DNA of 64,000 nt, from the NCBI RefSeq assembly GCF_003269295.1, contig NZ_QLTT01000001.1, positions 577,635-641,634 on the forward strand, read 5' to 3'. The stretch's first letter is position 1. Every line of letters begins with the position of its first letter. Position numbers and translations under genes: made by a program. The notes under the pieces were generated by a model. It ran no database searches. It was not told the origin of the DNA and worked only from the letters and a program-made list of their open reading frames with translations. Source of the stretch: Lentzea atacamensis (GTDB lineage: Bacteria > Actinomycetota > Actinomycetes > Mycobacteriales > Pseudonocardiaceae). Of the stretch, positions 11,146 to 20,950 are shown in pieces.

Positions 11146-12601
11146 GCCCGCCCGCGCGCTGATCGGGCGGCTGGCGTCGGTGTTCACCGAGCTGCCTGAT
11201 CCGGAGGTGGCCTCGGGATCGGGCAGGCTCGGGTGGGGCGACGTGCCGGCCGCCGCCGGGTGCTCGAGTGGCGGTCCTCTTGACCGCGCCGGTCACGACG
11301 ACACCTCAACCACCGCCACCACCACACACGACCGCTCCAGCCACACCGACACACCCACCACCGCGCACGACGGCCCCCTCGGCTGGCCCGGCTACGACGA
11401 CCAGCTGGCCCAGGCCACCGAGCGAACCGGCGAACGCGAGTCCGTCGTGTGCGGCATCGCGGAAATCGGCCGCGTCACCGCGATGGTCGTGGCATTCGAG
11501 TTCGGCTTCTTCGGCGGCTCGCTGGGAACCCGCACCGGCGCACGCATCGAGCAGGCGTTCGAGCGGGCCCGCGCGCTGCGGCTGCCGGTGGTGTCGCTGG
11601 TCAGGACCGGAGGCAGCCGGATGCAGGAGGGCACGCCCGCCTTGCTGCAGCTGCAACGCATCGCGCGCCAGCTCGTCCTGACGCGTGAGGCGGGGCTGCC
11701 GCACATCGCCGTGCTGCGCGACCCCACCACCGGTGGCGGCTGGGCGACGCTCGGGGCCGGCGCCGACGTCGCGCTGGGCCTTCGCGGTGCCCAGGTCGGG
11801 TTCGCCGGGTCACGGGTGCGGCCGCCGGGATACTCGGTGACCCAGCAGTTCGCGGCCGGTCTGGTCGATCAGCTCGTGCCGCCGGACGAGCTGCGGGTCC
11901 GGCTGGAACGCTGGCTGCGGCTGCTCACCCCGGCCGAGCTCGAGCCCGCTGCCGTGCCGGCGGCGCTGGGATGTGCGGAGTTGCCGGACACCGGCTGGGA
12001 CGCGGTGCAACGCGCCCGTGCACCGGACCGGCCGCGTGCCGCCGCTTACCTCGCGGCCTACTTCGACTGGCACGAGCCGGTCAGCGGAGACCGTTGCGGC
12101 GGCGTCGATTCCGGTGTGCTGTGCGGGTTCGGGCAGCGTTCCGGCACGACGATCGCGTACGCCGCGCAGTGCGGCACGGCCACGCGGCCGGCCGGGTTTC
12201 GCACGGCGGCGCGCCTGGTGCGGCTGGCCGACCGGCTCGGGATCCCGGTGCTGACGCTCGTGGACACGCCCGGCGCGGCCAACGACGCGGCCGCCGAGAA
12301 GGCGGGTGTCGGAGCGGCCATCGCGGACATGTTCACCGCGGTCGCGGCCGCTCAGGTGCCGGTGACGACGCTGCTGATCGGCGAAGGCGGGTCCGGTGGA
12401 GCACTCGCGTTCGCGGCGCCCGGCCGGTTGTGGGTCACGCCGGACAGCTACCTCGCGGTGATCTCGCCCGAGCTCGCGGCGGCGATCCTGAAGCGCGATC
12501 CGTCGCGGGTGCGGGACACCGCCGACCAGTTGCGGCTGCGGCCGCAGGACCTGGTCGAGCTCGGGATCGCGCGCGGAGTCGCTAGGCCGCGGGAACGGTG
12601 A
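11129..12601 (+). CDS. Fused acyl-CoA carboxylase carboxyltransferase
   Basis: A 490-residue carboxyltransferase combining an AccD-like half (GGSRMQEG, GGGWATLGAGADV) and an AccA-like half (LVDTPGAA, GEGGSGGALAFA). Both halves supply the oxyanion-forming glycines of crotonase-fold carboxyltransferases. It overlaps matB by 17 bases, so it is co-translated with it. No biotin carboxylase or biotin carrier gene is nearby. The N-terminal zinc ribbon of bacterial AccD is absent. Residues about 58-85 are an odd low-complexity Thr/His/Asp-rich linker (TSTTATTTHD...). It may complete a malonyl-CoA decarboxylating or transcarboxylating step in place of MatA; that role is inference. Confidence 0.8.
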   Translation: MRSGPEPARALIGRLASVFTELPDPEVASGSGRLGWGDVPAAAGCSSGGPLDRAGHDDTSTTATTTHDRSSHTDTPTTAHDGPLGWPGYDDQLAQATERTGERESVVCGIAEIGRVTAMVVAFEFGFFGGSLGTRTGARIEQAFERARALRLPVVSLVRTGGSRMQEGTPALLQLQRIARQLVLTREAGLPHIAVLRDPTTGGGWATLGAGADVALGLRGAQVGFAGSRVRPPGYSVTQQFAAGLVDQLVPPDELRVRLERWLRLLTPAELEPAAVPAALGCAELPDTGWDAVQRARAPDRPRAAAYLAAYFDWHEPVSGDRCGGVDSGVLCGFGQRSGTTIAYAAQCGTATRPAGFRTAARLVRLADRLGIPVLTLVDTPGAANDAAAEKAGVGAAIADMFTAVAAAQVPVTTLLIGEGGSGGALAFAAPGRLWVTPDSYLAVISPELAAAILKRDPSRVRDTADQLRLRPQDLVELGIARGVARPRER

Positions 12602-12911
12602 ACACCCGCAGGAACGTGTCGAGCAGCTTGCGGCGGCAGCTCACGTCGACCCGCCCGCTCTTCGCCGCCCGCACGATCGCGCGGTAGGAGGCCAGCTCGT
12701 CGTCGGCGAGGTTGGCCGTGATGACCAGATCCGGCTTGCCGGGGTGCGGACCGACACCGGTCTCGAGCTTGCCGTCGGTCAGCACGGCGTGCAGCGCGAA
12801 GTCGCGCGCGTGGATCTCCCAGCTCGCGGCCACGGCAACGGGTTTCGGCGTGGTCACCGCGGTCGTCGGCCTGTCCGGTGCGGTCCTCACCGTCCGCGAG
12901 CGGTGACCCAC
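12582..12911 (-). pseudogene. SCP2-like domain fragment (regulator C-terminus?)
   Basis: About 80 C-terminal residues (SWEIHARDFALHAVLTDGKL ... AAKSGRVDVSC..LLDTFLRVF) look like the SCP2/sterol-carrier-type domain that ends some HxlR-type regulators. No DNA-binding domain is found upstream: the frame runs open back to the amidase stop without a good start, and only a GTG at 12911 preceded by no ribosome-binding site. The preceding residues are low-complexity. The 3' end overlaps the carboxyltransferase gene by 20 bases. It could be a real 109-residue protein, but a truncated gene seems more likely. Confidence 0.45.
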
Positions 12912-13022
12912 CTGCCCGGCCTGGGCGACAGCACGGGCATGGTCATAGCCGCCCTGGGGCAGGCCGATGCGATCCGGGGCACGGCAGTCCCGCGGATGAC
13001 GAACATCGGCTGCTGCGCGTCC

Positions 13023-14495
13023 TCAGCGAATGACCGCCACCTTCTCCGACCACGGCAGCGCTTCCTCCAGCTGGGCCGCGAGCCGGATCAGCAGCGACTC
13101 GCCCGCGAGCGGCGCGACGAACTGCACGCCCAGCGGCAACCCGTCCGCCGTCCAGTGCAGCGGCAACGAGATCGCCGGACGCCCCGTCAGGTTCGCGAGC
13201 TGCGTGTACGGGACCCAGCCGAGGTTGTCGGAGATCATGTCGTCGAGGATCTTCGTGTAACGCAGGAGATGGGCCGTGCGGGTCTTGAGCAGCACGTCGG
13301 TCGCCCGCCGCAACGACTGCGGCAGGTCGAACGCGCCGACCTCGGGAGGCGGGGTGGCGAGCGTCGGCGTGAGCAGCAGGTCGTAGGACTCGAAGAACAC
13401 GCTGAGTCTGCGGGTGTGCTCGTGCCGCCGGTGGACGGCGTCCACGTAGTCGACGGGGCTCGTTGCCCGTCCCAGCGCGGCCATGAGCAGTGTGTCGCGC
13501 TCGAACGCGATGTCCGGCGCCTTGGACACCCGCTTGGCGTCGGCGACCTTCCAGGCGAGGTTCACGAACCACTGCAGCAGGAAGTCGCGGGCGAGCGCGG
13601 CGTCGTCGAACGGCGCCTCCGGCAGTTCCTCGACCTGGTGGCCGAGATCGGTCAGCACCCGCACGGCGTTCTCGACGGCCGCGTACGCCTCGGCGTGCGG
13701 CTTCGGGGTGATCGCGGACGGCACCCGCACGCCGATCCGCAGCTTGCCCGGACTCTCGCCGACGCACGACGCGAACGACGCTTCCGGCATAGCGGGCGAG
13801 AACGGCCCGAACGGCTCGCCGCCGCAGATGACGTCGAGCATCGCGGCCGTGTCCCGCACGGTCCGCGACACGACACCCTGCACCGCCGCGCCGTGCATCA
13901 TCTCTGCGGTCTCCGGGCCGAACGGGGTGAGCCCGCGGCCCGGCTTCAGCCCGACGAGCCCGCAGCACGCCGCGGGAATCCTGATCGAGCCGCCACCGTC
14001 GTTCGCGCCGGCGCACGGCACGATCCCCGCGGCGACCGCGGCCGCCGATCCGCCCGACGACCCGCCGGGCGTCCGCTCCAGGTCCCACGGGTTGCGCGCG
14101 GGTCCCCAGGCGAGCGACTCGCTGATCGCCTTCGCGCCGAACTCCGGCAGGTTGGTCTTGCCGAAGATCACCAGGCCCGCGTCGAGCCAGCGCTGGACGA
14201 CGGTCGAGTGCTCGGCGGCCGGATGCGCCTTCAGCGACCGGGACCCGTTCGACGACGGCAGGCCCGCGTAGTCCTGGCCGAGGTCCTTGATCAGGAACGG
14301 CACCCCGGCGAACGGGCCGGTGAGGTCGTCCGACGGCTCGGCGGGAACGTCCCTGACGATCGCGTTGATCCGCGGGTTGACCGCGGCGGCACGGTCCCGC
14401 GCCGCCGTCAGCAGTTCAGCCGCGGACACCTGCCGGTCCGCGACCAGCCGGGCCAGCCCGGTGGCGTCGTACTTCCGGTACTCGTCGAAGTCCAC
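13023..14495 (-). CDS. Amidase-signature family hydrolase
   Basis: A 490-residue amidase that hydrolyses a carboxamide bond through the Ser-cisSer-Lys triad. The lysine lies in FLIKDLG, the cis-serine in the signature TPGGSSGGSAAAVAAG, and the nucleophile in DGGGSIRIPAACCGLVGLKP. The length and these motifs fit the branch that includes 6-aminohexanoate cyclic-dimer hydrolase and aryl-acylamidases. No signal peptide, so cytoplasmic. It follows the patatin gene on the same strand by 16 bases and may be co-transcribed with it. The substrate cannot be told. Confidence 0.88.
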   Translation of the reverse strand: MDFDEYRKYDATGLARLVADRQVSAAELLTAARDRAAAVNPRINAIVRDVPAEPSDDLTGPFAGVPFLIKDLGQDYAGLPSSNGSRSLKAHPAAEHSTVVQRWLDAGLVIFGKTNLPEFGAKAISESLAWGPARNPWDLERTPGGSSGGSAAAVAAGIVPCAGANDGGGSIRIPAACCGLVGLKPGRGLTPFGPETAEMMHGAAVQGVVSRTVRDTAAMLDVICGGEPFGPFSPAMPEASFASCVGESPGKLRIGVRVPSAITPKPHAEAYAAVENAVRVLTDLGHQVEELPEAPFDDAALARDFLLQWFVNLAWKVADAKRVSKAPDIAFERDTLLMAALGRATSPVDYVDAVHRRHEHTRRLSVFFESYDLLLTPTLATPPPEVGAFDLPQSLRRATDVLLKTRTAHLLRYTKILDDMISDNLGWVPYTQLANLTGRPAISLPLHWTADGLPLGVQFVAPLAGESLLIRLAAQLEEALPWSEKVAVIR

Positions 14496-14511
14496 GCGAT
14501 CAAAGTAACCG

Positions 14512-15447
14512 CTATCGGGGCTCCAGGACGCAGGTCGCCAGTTCGTTCATCGCTGCCCGGTCGCCGGTGTCGACGACGGCGCGCAACACGTCGGGACGTC
14601 GTTCGGTGCGGCCGACGCGCAGGCTGCCGAGGGGCGGGCGGATCTGCAGGCACGCGGGATGCGACGCGAGCAGGTCCTCCTCCTCGAGGCGGATCTCCAG
14701 GTGACGCAGCCAGGTCTGCGCGACTCCCGGCGCGTGGCGGGCGAACCACCGCGTCAGCACGATCCGTTCGCCGCGGGACGGGGCGGACGGGATCTCGTCG
14801 CTCCGGCGCGTGCGCAGGGCGACGATGTGCGTGGCCTTCTGGGCGAGTGCCGTCCGCACGCCGAACGACTCGCTCAGGCCCGCGTCGACGTACGGGCGGC
14901 CTTCGATCACGACGGGCCTGCCGGTGAGCAGCGGCATCGCGGTCGACGCCCTCAGCGCGGCCTGCAGGCTCGGGATGTCGTGGATCAGCGGGTGCAGGTC
15001 GGCCGGCTCACCGGTGCGGGCGTCGGTGGCGATCGGGTGGAACTCGACGGGGTTGTCGAGGATGTCCTGGAAGCCCATCGGCATGACCCGGGTGTAGACG
15101 GTGTGGATGAGGTGCTGGGTGTCCACGACCGGTTGCCGGCGGAAGGCGCGCATCGGGTTGATCGTCGTCCGCATGACTCTCGGGTCCCACCACGCGTGTT
15201 TGGTGCTCTCGGCACGGCCGCACAACAGCCACGCGCCGTTCAGGGAACCCGCCGAGCTGCCGTAGACCGCGTCGAACGTCGGCAACAGGCCGAGTCGCTC
15301 GATGGCGACGGTCATGCCGCTCGAGTAGGCACCGCGTGAGCTTCCACCTTCGATCAGCAGCACCAGGCGCGCGTCGTCGGTTCGCTGTCCTGGAGTGCTT
15401 CGGTGCTGCACGCGGTCGCGCAGCAGCTGTAGAACGGCGTCGGACAC
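14512..15447 (-). CDS. Patatin-like phospholipase
   Basis: A 311-residue patatin/RssA-type lipid acyl hydrolase. The oxyanion glycine loop EGGSSRGAYSSG (about 33-44) is followed by the nucleophile elbow GSSAG (about 63-67). The dyad aspartate lies in VDAGLSESFG. There is no signal peptide or membrane segment, so the protein is cytoplasmic or peripheral. GTG at 15447 is the only start that keeps the ~30 residues before the glycine loop. It is divergent from the ABC-F pair and upstream of the amidase. Confidence 0.88.
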   Translation of the reverse strand: MSDAVLQLLRDRVQHRSTPGQRTDDARLVLLIEGGSSRGAYSSGMTVAIERLGLLPTFDAVYGSSAGSLNGAWLLCGRAESTKHAWWDPRVMRTTINPMRAFRRQPVVDTQHLIHTVYTRVMPMGFQDILDNPVEFHPIATDARTGEPADLHPLIHDIPSLQAALRASTAMPLLTGRPVVIEGRPYVDAGLSESFGVRTALAQKATHIVALRTRRSDEIPSAPSRGERIVLTRWFARHAPGVAQTWLRHLEIRLEEEDLLASHPACLQIRPPLGSLRVGRTERRPDVLRAVVDTGDRAAMNELATCVLEPR

Positions 15448-15550
15448 CTGTCCCCCTTCGTGCGAGTGCGAGCAGTACCAGTGTCCCCCGCCGAATTGCG
15501 CGGTGCTGCTAACGTGGAAGAGAGATCAACGCCTCGACGAGGAGCTCGAC

Positions 15551-15586
15551 GTGCTGCTGGTGGGTGAAGACGACATCTCAGGGTGA
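15551..15586 (+). CDS. Candidate 11-codon leader peptide (uORF)
   Basis: GTG at 15551, preceded by GAGGAG (15539-15544, 6-base gap), opens a short frame encoding MLLVGEDDISG and stopping at TGA 15584-15586. The same frame is open further upstream, to about 15500, so a longer leader peptide is possible. The stop codon sits in the loop of the hairpin at 15574-15596, just upstream of the ABC-F operon. This layout suggests ribosome-mediated control. Confidence 0.4.
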   Translation: MLLVGEDDISG

Positions 15587-15621
15587 GCCCGAGATGTGAC
15601 AGGCCATCGCTCGTGATGGCC
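15574..15621 (+). promoter_or_regulatory. Tandem hairpins in the ABC-F leader (attenuator candidate)
   Basis: Hairpin A pairs CATCTC (15574-15579) plus GGG (15581-15583) with CCC plus GAGATG (15588-15596); its loop is the TGAG holding the uORF stop. Hairpin B pairs GGCCATC (15602-15608) with GATGGCC (15615-15621), a perfect 7-bp stem with a 6-base loop, followed by a T/C-rich run. Together they resemble antiterminator/terminator leaders of antibiotic-inducible ABC-F genes. Mutual exclusivity of the two hairpins is not evident from sequence alone. Confidence 0.5.
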
Positions 15622-15686
15622 GTTTCGTCGTCCCCTTTTCCACTCGCGCGATCGGTTCGCGCGCAGCACATCCCGAGGTTTCACCC

Positions 15687-17289
15687 ATGCCCGACGCAGG
15701 CATCGTCGTGTCCGCCCTGTCCTTCGCCTGGCCCGACGACACCCCGGTGTTCGACGGCCTCTCCGTCACGGTGCCCAGCGGCCGCACCGGTCTCGTCGCC
15801 CCGAACGGCGCGGGGAAGTCGACACTGCTCAAGCTCATCGCGGGAACGCTGACGCCCACCGGTGGCAGCGTGTCCGTCGACGGCGTGCTCGGCCACCTGC
15901 CGCAGGACCTCCCGCTGACCGCGGAGCTGACCGTCGCCGAGGTGCTCGGCGTGGCGGACGTGCTGCGGGCGATCGCGGCCGTCGAGTCCGGTGACGTCGA
16001 CGAGGAGCACTTCACCGTCATCGGCACCGACTGGGACCTGGAGGAACGCACCCGCGCCCAGCTCGACCGGCTCGGGCTCGGCGACCTCGCGCTCGACCGC
16101 AGGCTCGGCACGCTGAGCGGCGGGCAGATCATCTCGCTCGGGCTCGCGGCCCAGCTGCTCAGGCAGCCGGACGTGCTGCTGCTCGACGAGCCGACCAACA
16201 ACCTCGACCTGGAGGCCCGGCACCGGCTGTACGACGTCCTGGACGACTGGCGCGGGTGCCTGCTCGTGGTGAGTCACGACCGCGCGCTGCTCGACCGGAT
16301 GGACCGGATCGCGGAGCTCGACGGCGGCGAGATCCGGTTCTACGGCGGCAACTTCAGCGAGTACGAGGAGGCCGTCGCCGCCGAACGCGAGGTCGCGGAG
16401 AAGAACATCCGCAGCGCCGAGCAGGAGGTCAGGCGCGAGAAGCGGGAGATGCAGCAGGCTCGCGAACGCGCGGCCAGGCGGGCGAGCAACGCGCAGCGCA
16501 ACCTCTCCAGCGCCGGTCTGCCGCGGATCTTCGCCGGCAACATGAAGCGCAACGCCGAGGTGACCGCGGCCAAGGCCGACGGCACGCACGCGGCGCGGCT
16601 CAGTGCCGCCAGGACGCGGCTGGACCAGGCCGAACGGGCGTTGAGGGACGAGCAGAAGATCAGCCTGGAGCTGCCGCAGACCGCCGTGCCGGCCGGCCGC
16701 ACGCTGTTCCTCGGCACGGGTCTCCGCGTCCGTGACCTGTTCGACGGTGTGGACCTGGCGATCCGGGGTCCGGAACGCATCGCGCTGGCCGCCCCGAACG
16801 GTGCGGGCAAGTCGACGCTGCTGCGCGTCGTCCACGGGTCGCTCGCACCGGACAGCGGCGAGGTGAAGCGCGCCGACGGCCGCGTCGCCTACCTGTCGCA
16901 ACGGCTGGACCTGCTCGACGACGCCCGCACGGTGGCCGAGAACCTCGCCGCGTTCGCCCCGGCCCTGCCACCGGCGGAACGGATGAACCTGCTGGCGCGC
17001 TTCCTCTTCCGCGGCCCGCGGGCCCACCTGCCGGTCGGCGTGCTGTCCGGCGGCGAACGGCTGCGGGCCACGCTGGCGTGCGTCCTGTTCGCCGAGCCCG
17101 CGCCGCAGCTGCTGTTGCTCGACGAGCCCACCAACAACCTCGACCTGATCAGCGCAGGTCAGCTGGAAAGCGCGCTTAACGCGTACCAGGGCGCGTTCGT
17201 CGTCGTGAGCCACGACGAACGGTTCCTGAACGAGGTGAGGATCGACCGCCGGCTGCGCCTGGACAACGGCAAGCTGCTGGAGGCCGGCA

Positions 17290-17297
<8 letters not shown>
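15687..17297 (+). CDS. ABC-F protein (ribosome-protection type), first copy
   Basis: A 536-residue soluble protein with two ABC ATPase domains and no membrane segment. Domain 1 has APNGAGKST, the signature LSGGQ and Walker B LLLLDEPTNNLD. A charged coiled-coil linker (about 225-325) forms the interdomain arm. Domain 2 repeats APNGAGKST, LSGGE and DEPTNNLD. ABC-F proteins bind the ribosomal E site and either tune translation or dislodge antibiotics; the paired arrangement and leader favour antibiotic resistance. It begins after a possible attenuator and overlaps the next ABC-F gene by 8 bases, so both are probably co-expressed. Confidence 0.9.
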
Positions 17298-18870
<1,573 letters not shown>

Positions 18871-18923
18871 CCGGCCACAGTGGACAGTCGCGCACCGGCG
18901 GGAGCTGTGCCAAGCTGCGAGAC

Positions 18924-19349
18924 GTGACCGAGCCCGAAGAGCCGCCCACCCACCGCAACGAGATGAGCGGATCGGCTCAGAACGTGGTGCAGGCCGGCAC
19001 GGTTCACGGCGGGATCCACGTCTACGGGTCGAGCACACCTCCCCGCCCGCCAGACTCCGGTGACGCGTTCACGGCCGTCGTCAACGCGCTGCTGGAGGTG
19101 CCTTCGGTGCGTGACGAGTCGAGCCGCAAGCTTGTCCTGGCGAGATTGCGACGGGAGATCGCCGAGGCGGTGCCGCACCACCAGCGCGCCCGGCTGCACG
19201 TGATCGAGCTGGTGCGCACCTGCCAGGACTACGACGGCGGTCTCGACGATCTGCTGCGTGTGCTGCGGGAATTGGAAGGCGAGTCCAATCCGGTGCGCCG
19301 TTCGGAGGAAGCCGTGCGCGCACTGGTGGACGACAGTCCGCGAATTTGA
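18924..19349 (+). CDS. EAD2-domain adaptor with an amyloid/RHIM-like motif
   Basis: A 141-residue protein. Residues about 13-36 form the motif N..SG..QNVVQAGTVHGGIHVYG, with a V-Q-A-G core like bacterial NLR-associated amyloid (RHIM-like) signalling sequences. The rest (about 48-138: AVVNALLEVPSVRDESSRKLV, VIELVRTC.. ) matches the helical effector-associated domain EAD2 found in actinobacterial conflict systems. The next gene begins with the same kind of domain, which implies adaptor pairing by homotypic contact. GTG at 18924 was chosen since upstream codons fall in the end of the ABC-F frame and its shadows. Proposed role: link signal-induced assembly to the VMAP/MoxR/NLR proteins. Confidence 0.7.
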   Translation: MTEPEEPPTHRNEMSGSAQNVVQAGTVHGGIHVYGSSTPPRPPDSGDAFTAVVNALLEVPSVRDESSRKLVLARLRREIAEAVPHHQRARLHVIELVRTCQDYDGGLDDLLRVLRELEGESNPVRRSEEAVRALVDDSPRI

Positions 19350-19445
19350 TTGCGGTCTGTAATACACGACGGTGACAAACCGACACCCTGAGGGCGGGCG
19401 ATCGCTGCCATACTCCGAACACCGACCTCGACCGGGGAGGCCAGG

Positions 19446-20948
19446 ATGGTGTGGGCGGAGGAGAGTGCTGAACGCGGTACTCTGTGGCCTCTTGTCGACG
19501 CCATGCGGAAAATCACCTGTCTGGCGGATCGCAGTGGCCGCAACCTGGTAGCCCGGATGGTGTGTGACGAACTGCGCGAGCAATTGCCGTTCGAGGAGCA
19601 CAAACAGGCGGTCGGACACCTGTACAGCCTGGCAGAGGTGTGCACGCAACACCCGAAAGGGCTGACCGCGTTGCAGCGCGTGCTCGAACGGATTGAGCAG
19701 GGCTCGAAGCCGATGGCAGCGCTGCGGGCAATCGTTGCGGAGATGACAGCACTCGAAATCCTTCCGGCGGAGGAAACCAAGAGGCTGTTCACGTTGCTGC
19801 ACGGCGTCGTGGTGGCCGACATCGCCGATATTTACGAGACCATCGCGGGTCCGGCGGCGCCCCGGCTCCGCGAGCAAACGACCTATCTCGAGGTGTTCCG
19901 CGCACTTGAGACCATGAATTCCGATCCGAGCGGAATACCGAAACCGCTGCTGCTCGTCGAGCACATCGCGGCCAGGGTGCGACCGGAGCTCGCGATCGAG
20001 CTGCGCCGGTGGGTGGAGCACCAGGCCATCCGGATGGATCTCGCGCACGAGCTCAAAGCCGTGCGGGACAACGCCCCGGACACGCCGGACCTGCTGGCGC
20101 CCCCGCCCCGCTCCGCGGCCTATCTGTTGCTGCAGCTGCAACGCGAGGGCGCCACGGGCGACCGGTACCGCCTGTCGCACTGGCGGCAGCTCGACCTGTC
20201 CCAGGGCTGGTCGCCGCACCGCGGCCGGGACCTGGTCGACGATCTCGAGGCGATGAAGGAACACGTCGCCGCGCTCATCGAAGAGGTCGAGGAGAACTGG
20301 GGGCAGTACCGCCCCGACATCCACATCGAGATCATCCTGCCCAGCGAGATCATCTCGCTGGACGTGGACCAGTGGCCGTGGGAGACCGACAGCCTGATTC
20401 CGGAACCGATCGGCTGCCGGTACCCGTTGGTGGTGCGCAGCCTCGACCGGATGGTGCGGCGCAAGTGGCACCGGTCCTGGCACGCCCGCTGGGAAGTGCT
20501 GGTGACGCAGCTCAAGATCAGCCATGCGATCAAACGCGACTCCGCGTGCTGGAGCCGTGCCTCCACGGGCGACGGGTTGCGCGAGCTGATGTCGAACTTC
20601 GAGCGCAAGCCGAAGCTCGTGTCGCTGGTGCTGAGCGCGCCGCCCCAGGTCGAGAAGGCGGGCCAGGACGAGGTCGCGGTCGGGCTGAGGGCGGGCGTGC
20701 CGCTCATCGTGTGGCATCGGGAGAAGTGCGACTCGACCGAGTTCGTCGCGATGGTCGAGGAACTCCTGCACGGCGAGGACGATCCCCATCACCTGCTCGA
20801 ACGGGTCCGCTTGGCACGTGCGACAGCCTTCCAGGAGGGCTCGGCGGCGAGGCACGTCTGCGAGAAGTTGACGATCTTGTTCGATGACCCGGCAAGGGTG
20901 GTGGTGCCGGTCCCGCCGGCAGCGCCAGAAGGGGTGTCGGTGGCCTGA
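19446..20948 (+). CDS. EAD2-VMAP protein (vWA-MoxR-associated protein)
   Basis: A 500-residue protein with an N-terminal EAD2-like helical domain (about 12-95: LWPLVDAMRKITCLADRSG ... KGLTALQRVLERIEQG), a middle helical region, and a C-terminal VMAP-C domain (about 285-480) with IEIILPSEIISLDVDQWPWE, YPLVVRSLDRM and a late PLIVWHR. VMAP proteins are encoded with MoxR ATPases and vWA proteins in bacterial NTP-dependent conflict systems, where the EAD recruits an effector or adaptor. ATG at 19446 follows GGGGAGG. The gene ends 2 bases before the MoxR start. Cytoplasmic. The exact biochemical role of VMAP is unknown. Confidence 0.8.
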   Translation: MVWAEESAERGTLWPLVDAMRKITCLADRSGRNLVARMVCDELREQLPFEEHKQAVGHLYSLAEVCTQHPKGLTALQRVLERIEQGSKPMAALRAIVAEMTALEILPAEETKRLFTLLHGVVVADIADIYETIAGPAAPRLREQTTYLEVFRALETMNSDPSGIPKPLLLVEHIAARVRPELAIELRRWVEHQAIRMDLAHELKAVRDNAPDTPDLLAPPPRSAAYLLLQLQREGATGDRYRLSHWRQLDLSQGWSPHRGRDLVDDLEAMKEHVAALIEEVEENWGQYRPDIHIEIILPSEIISLDVDQWPWETDSLIPEPIGCRYPLVVRSLDRMVRRKWHRSWHARWEVLVTQLKISHAIKRDSACWSRASTGDGLRELMSNFERKPKLVSLVLSAPPQVEKAGQDEVAVGLRAGVPLIVWHREKCDSTEFVAMVEELLHGEDDPHHLLERVRLARATAFQEGSAARHVCEKLTILFDDPARVVVPVPPAAPEGVSVA

Positions 20949-20950
20949 GT

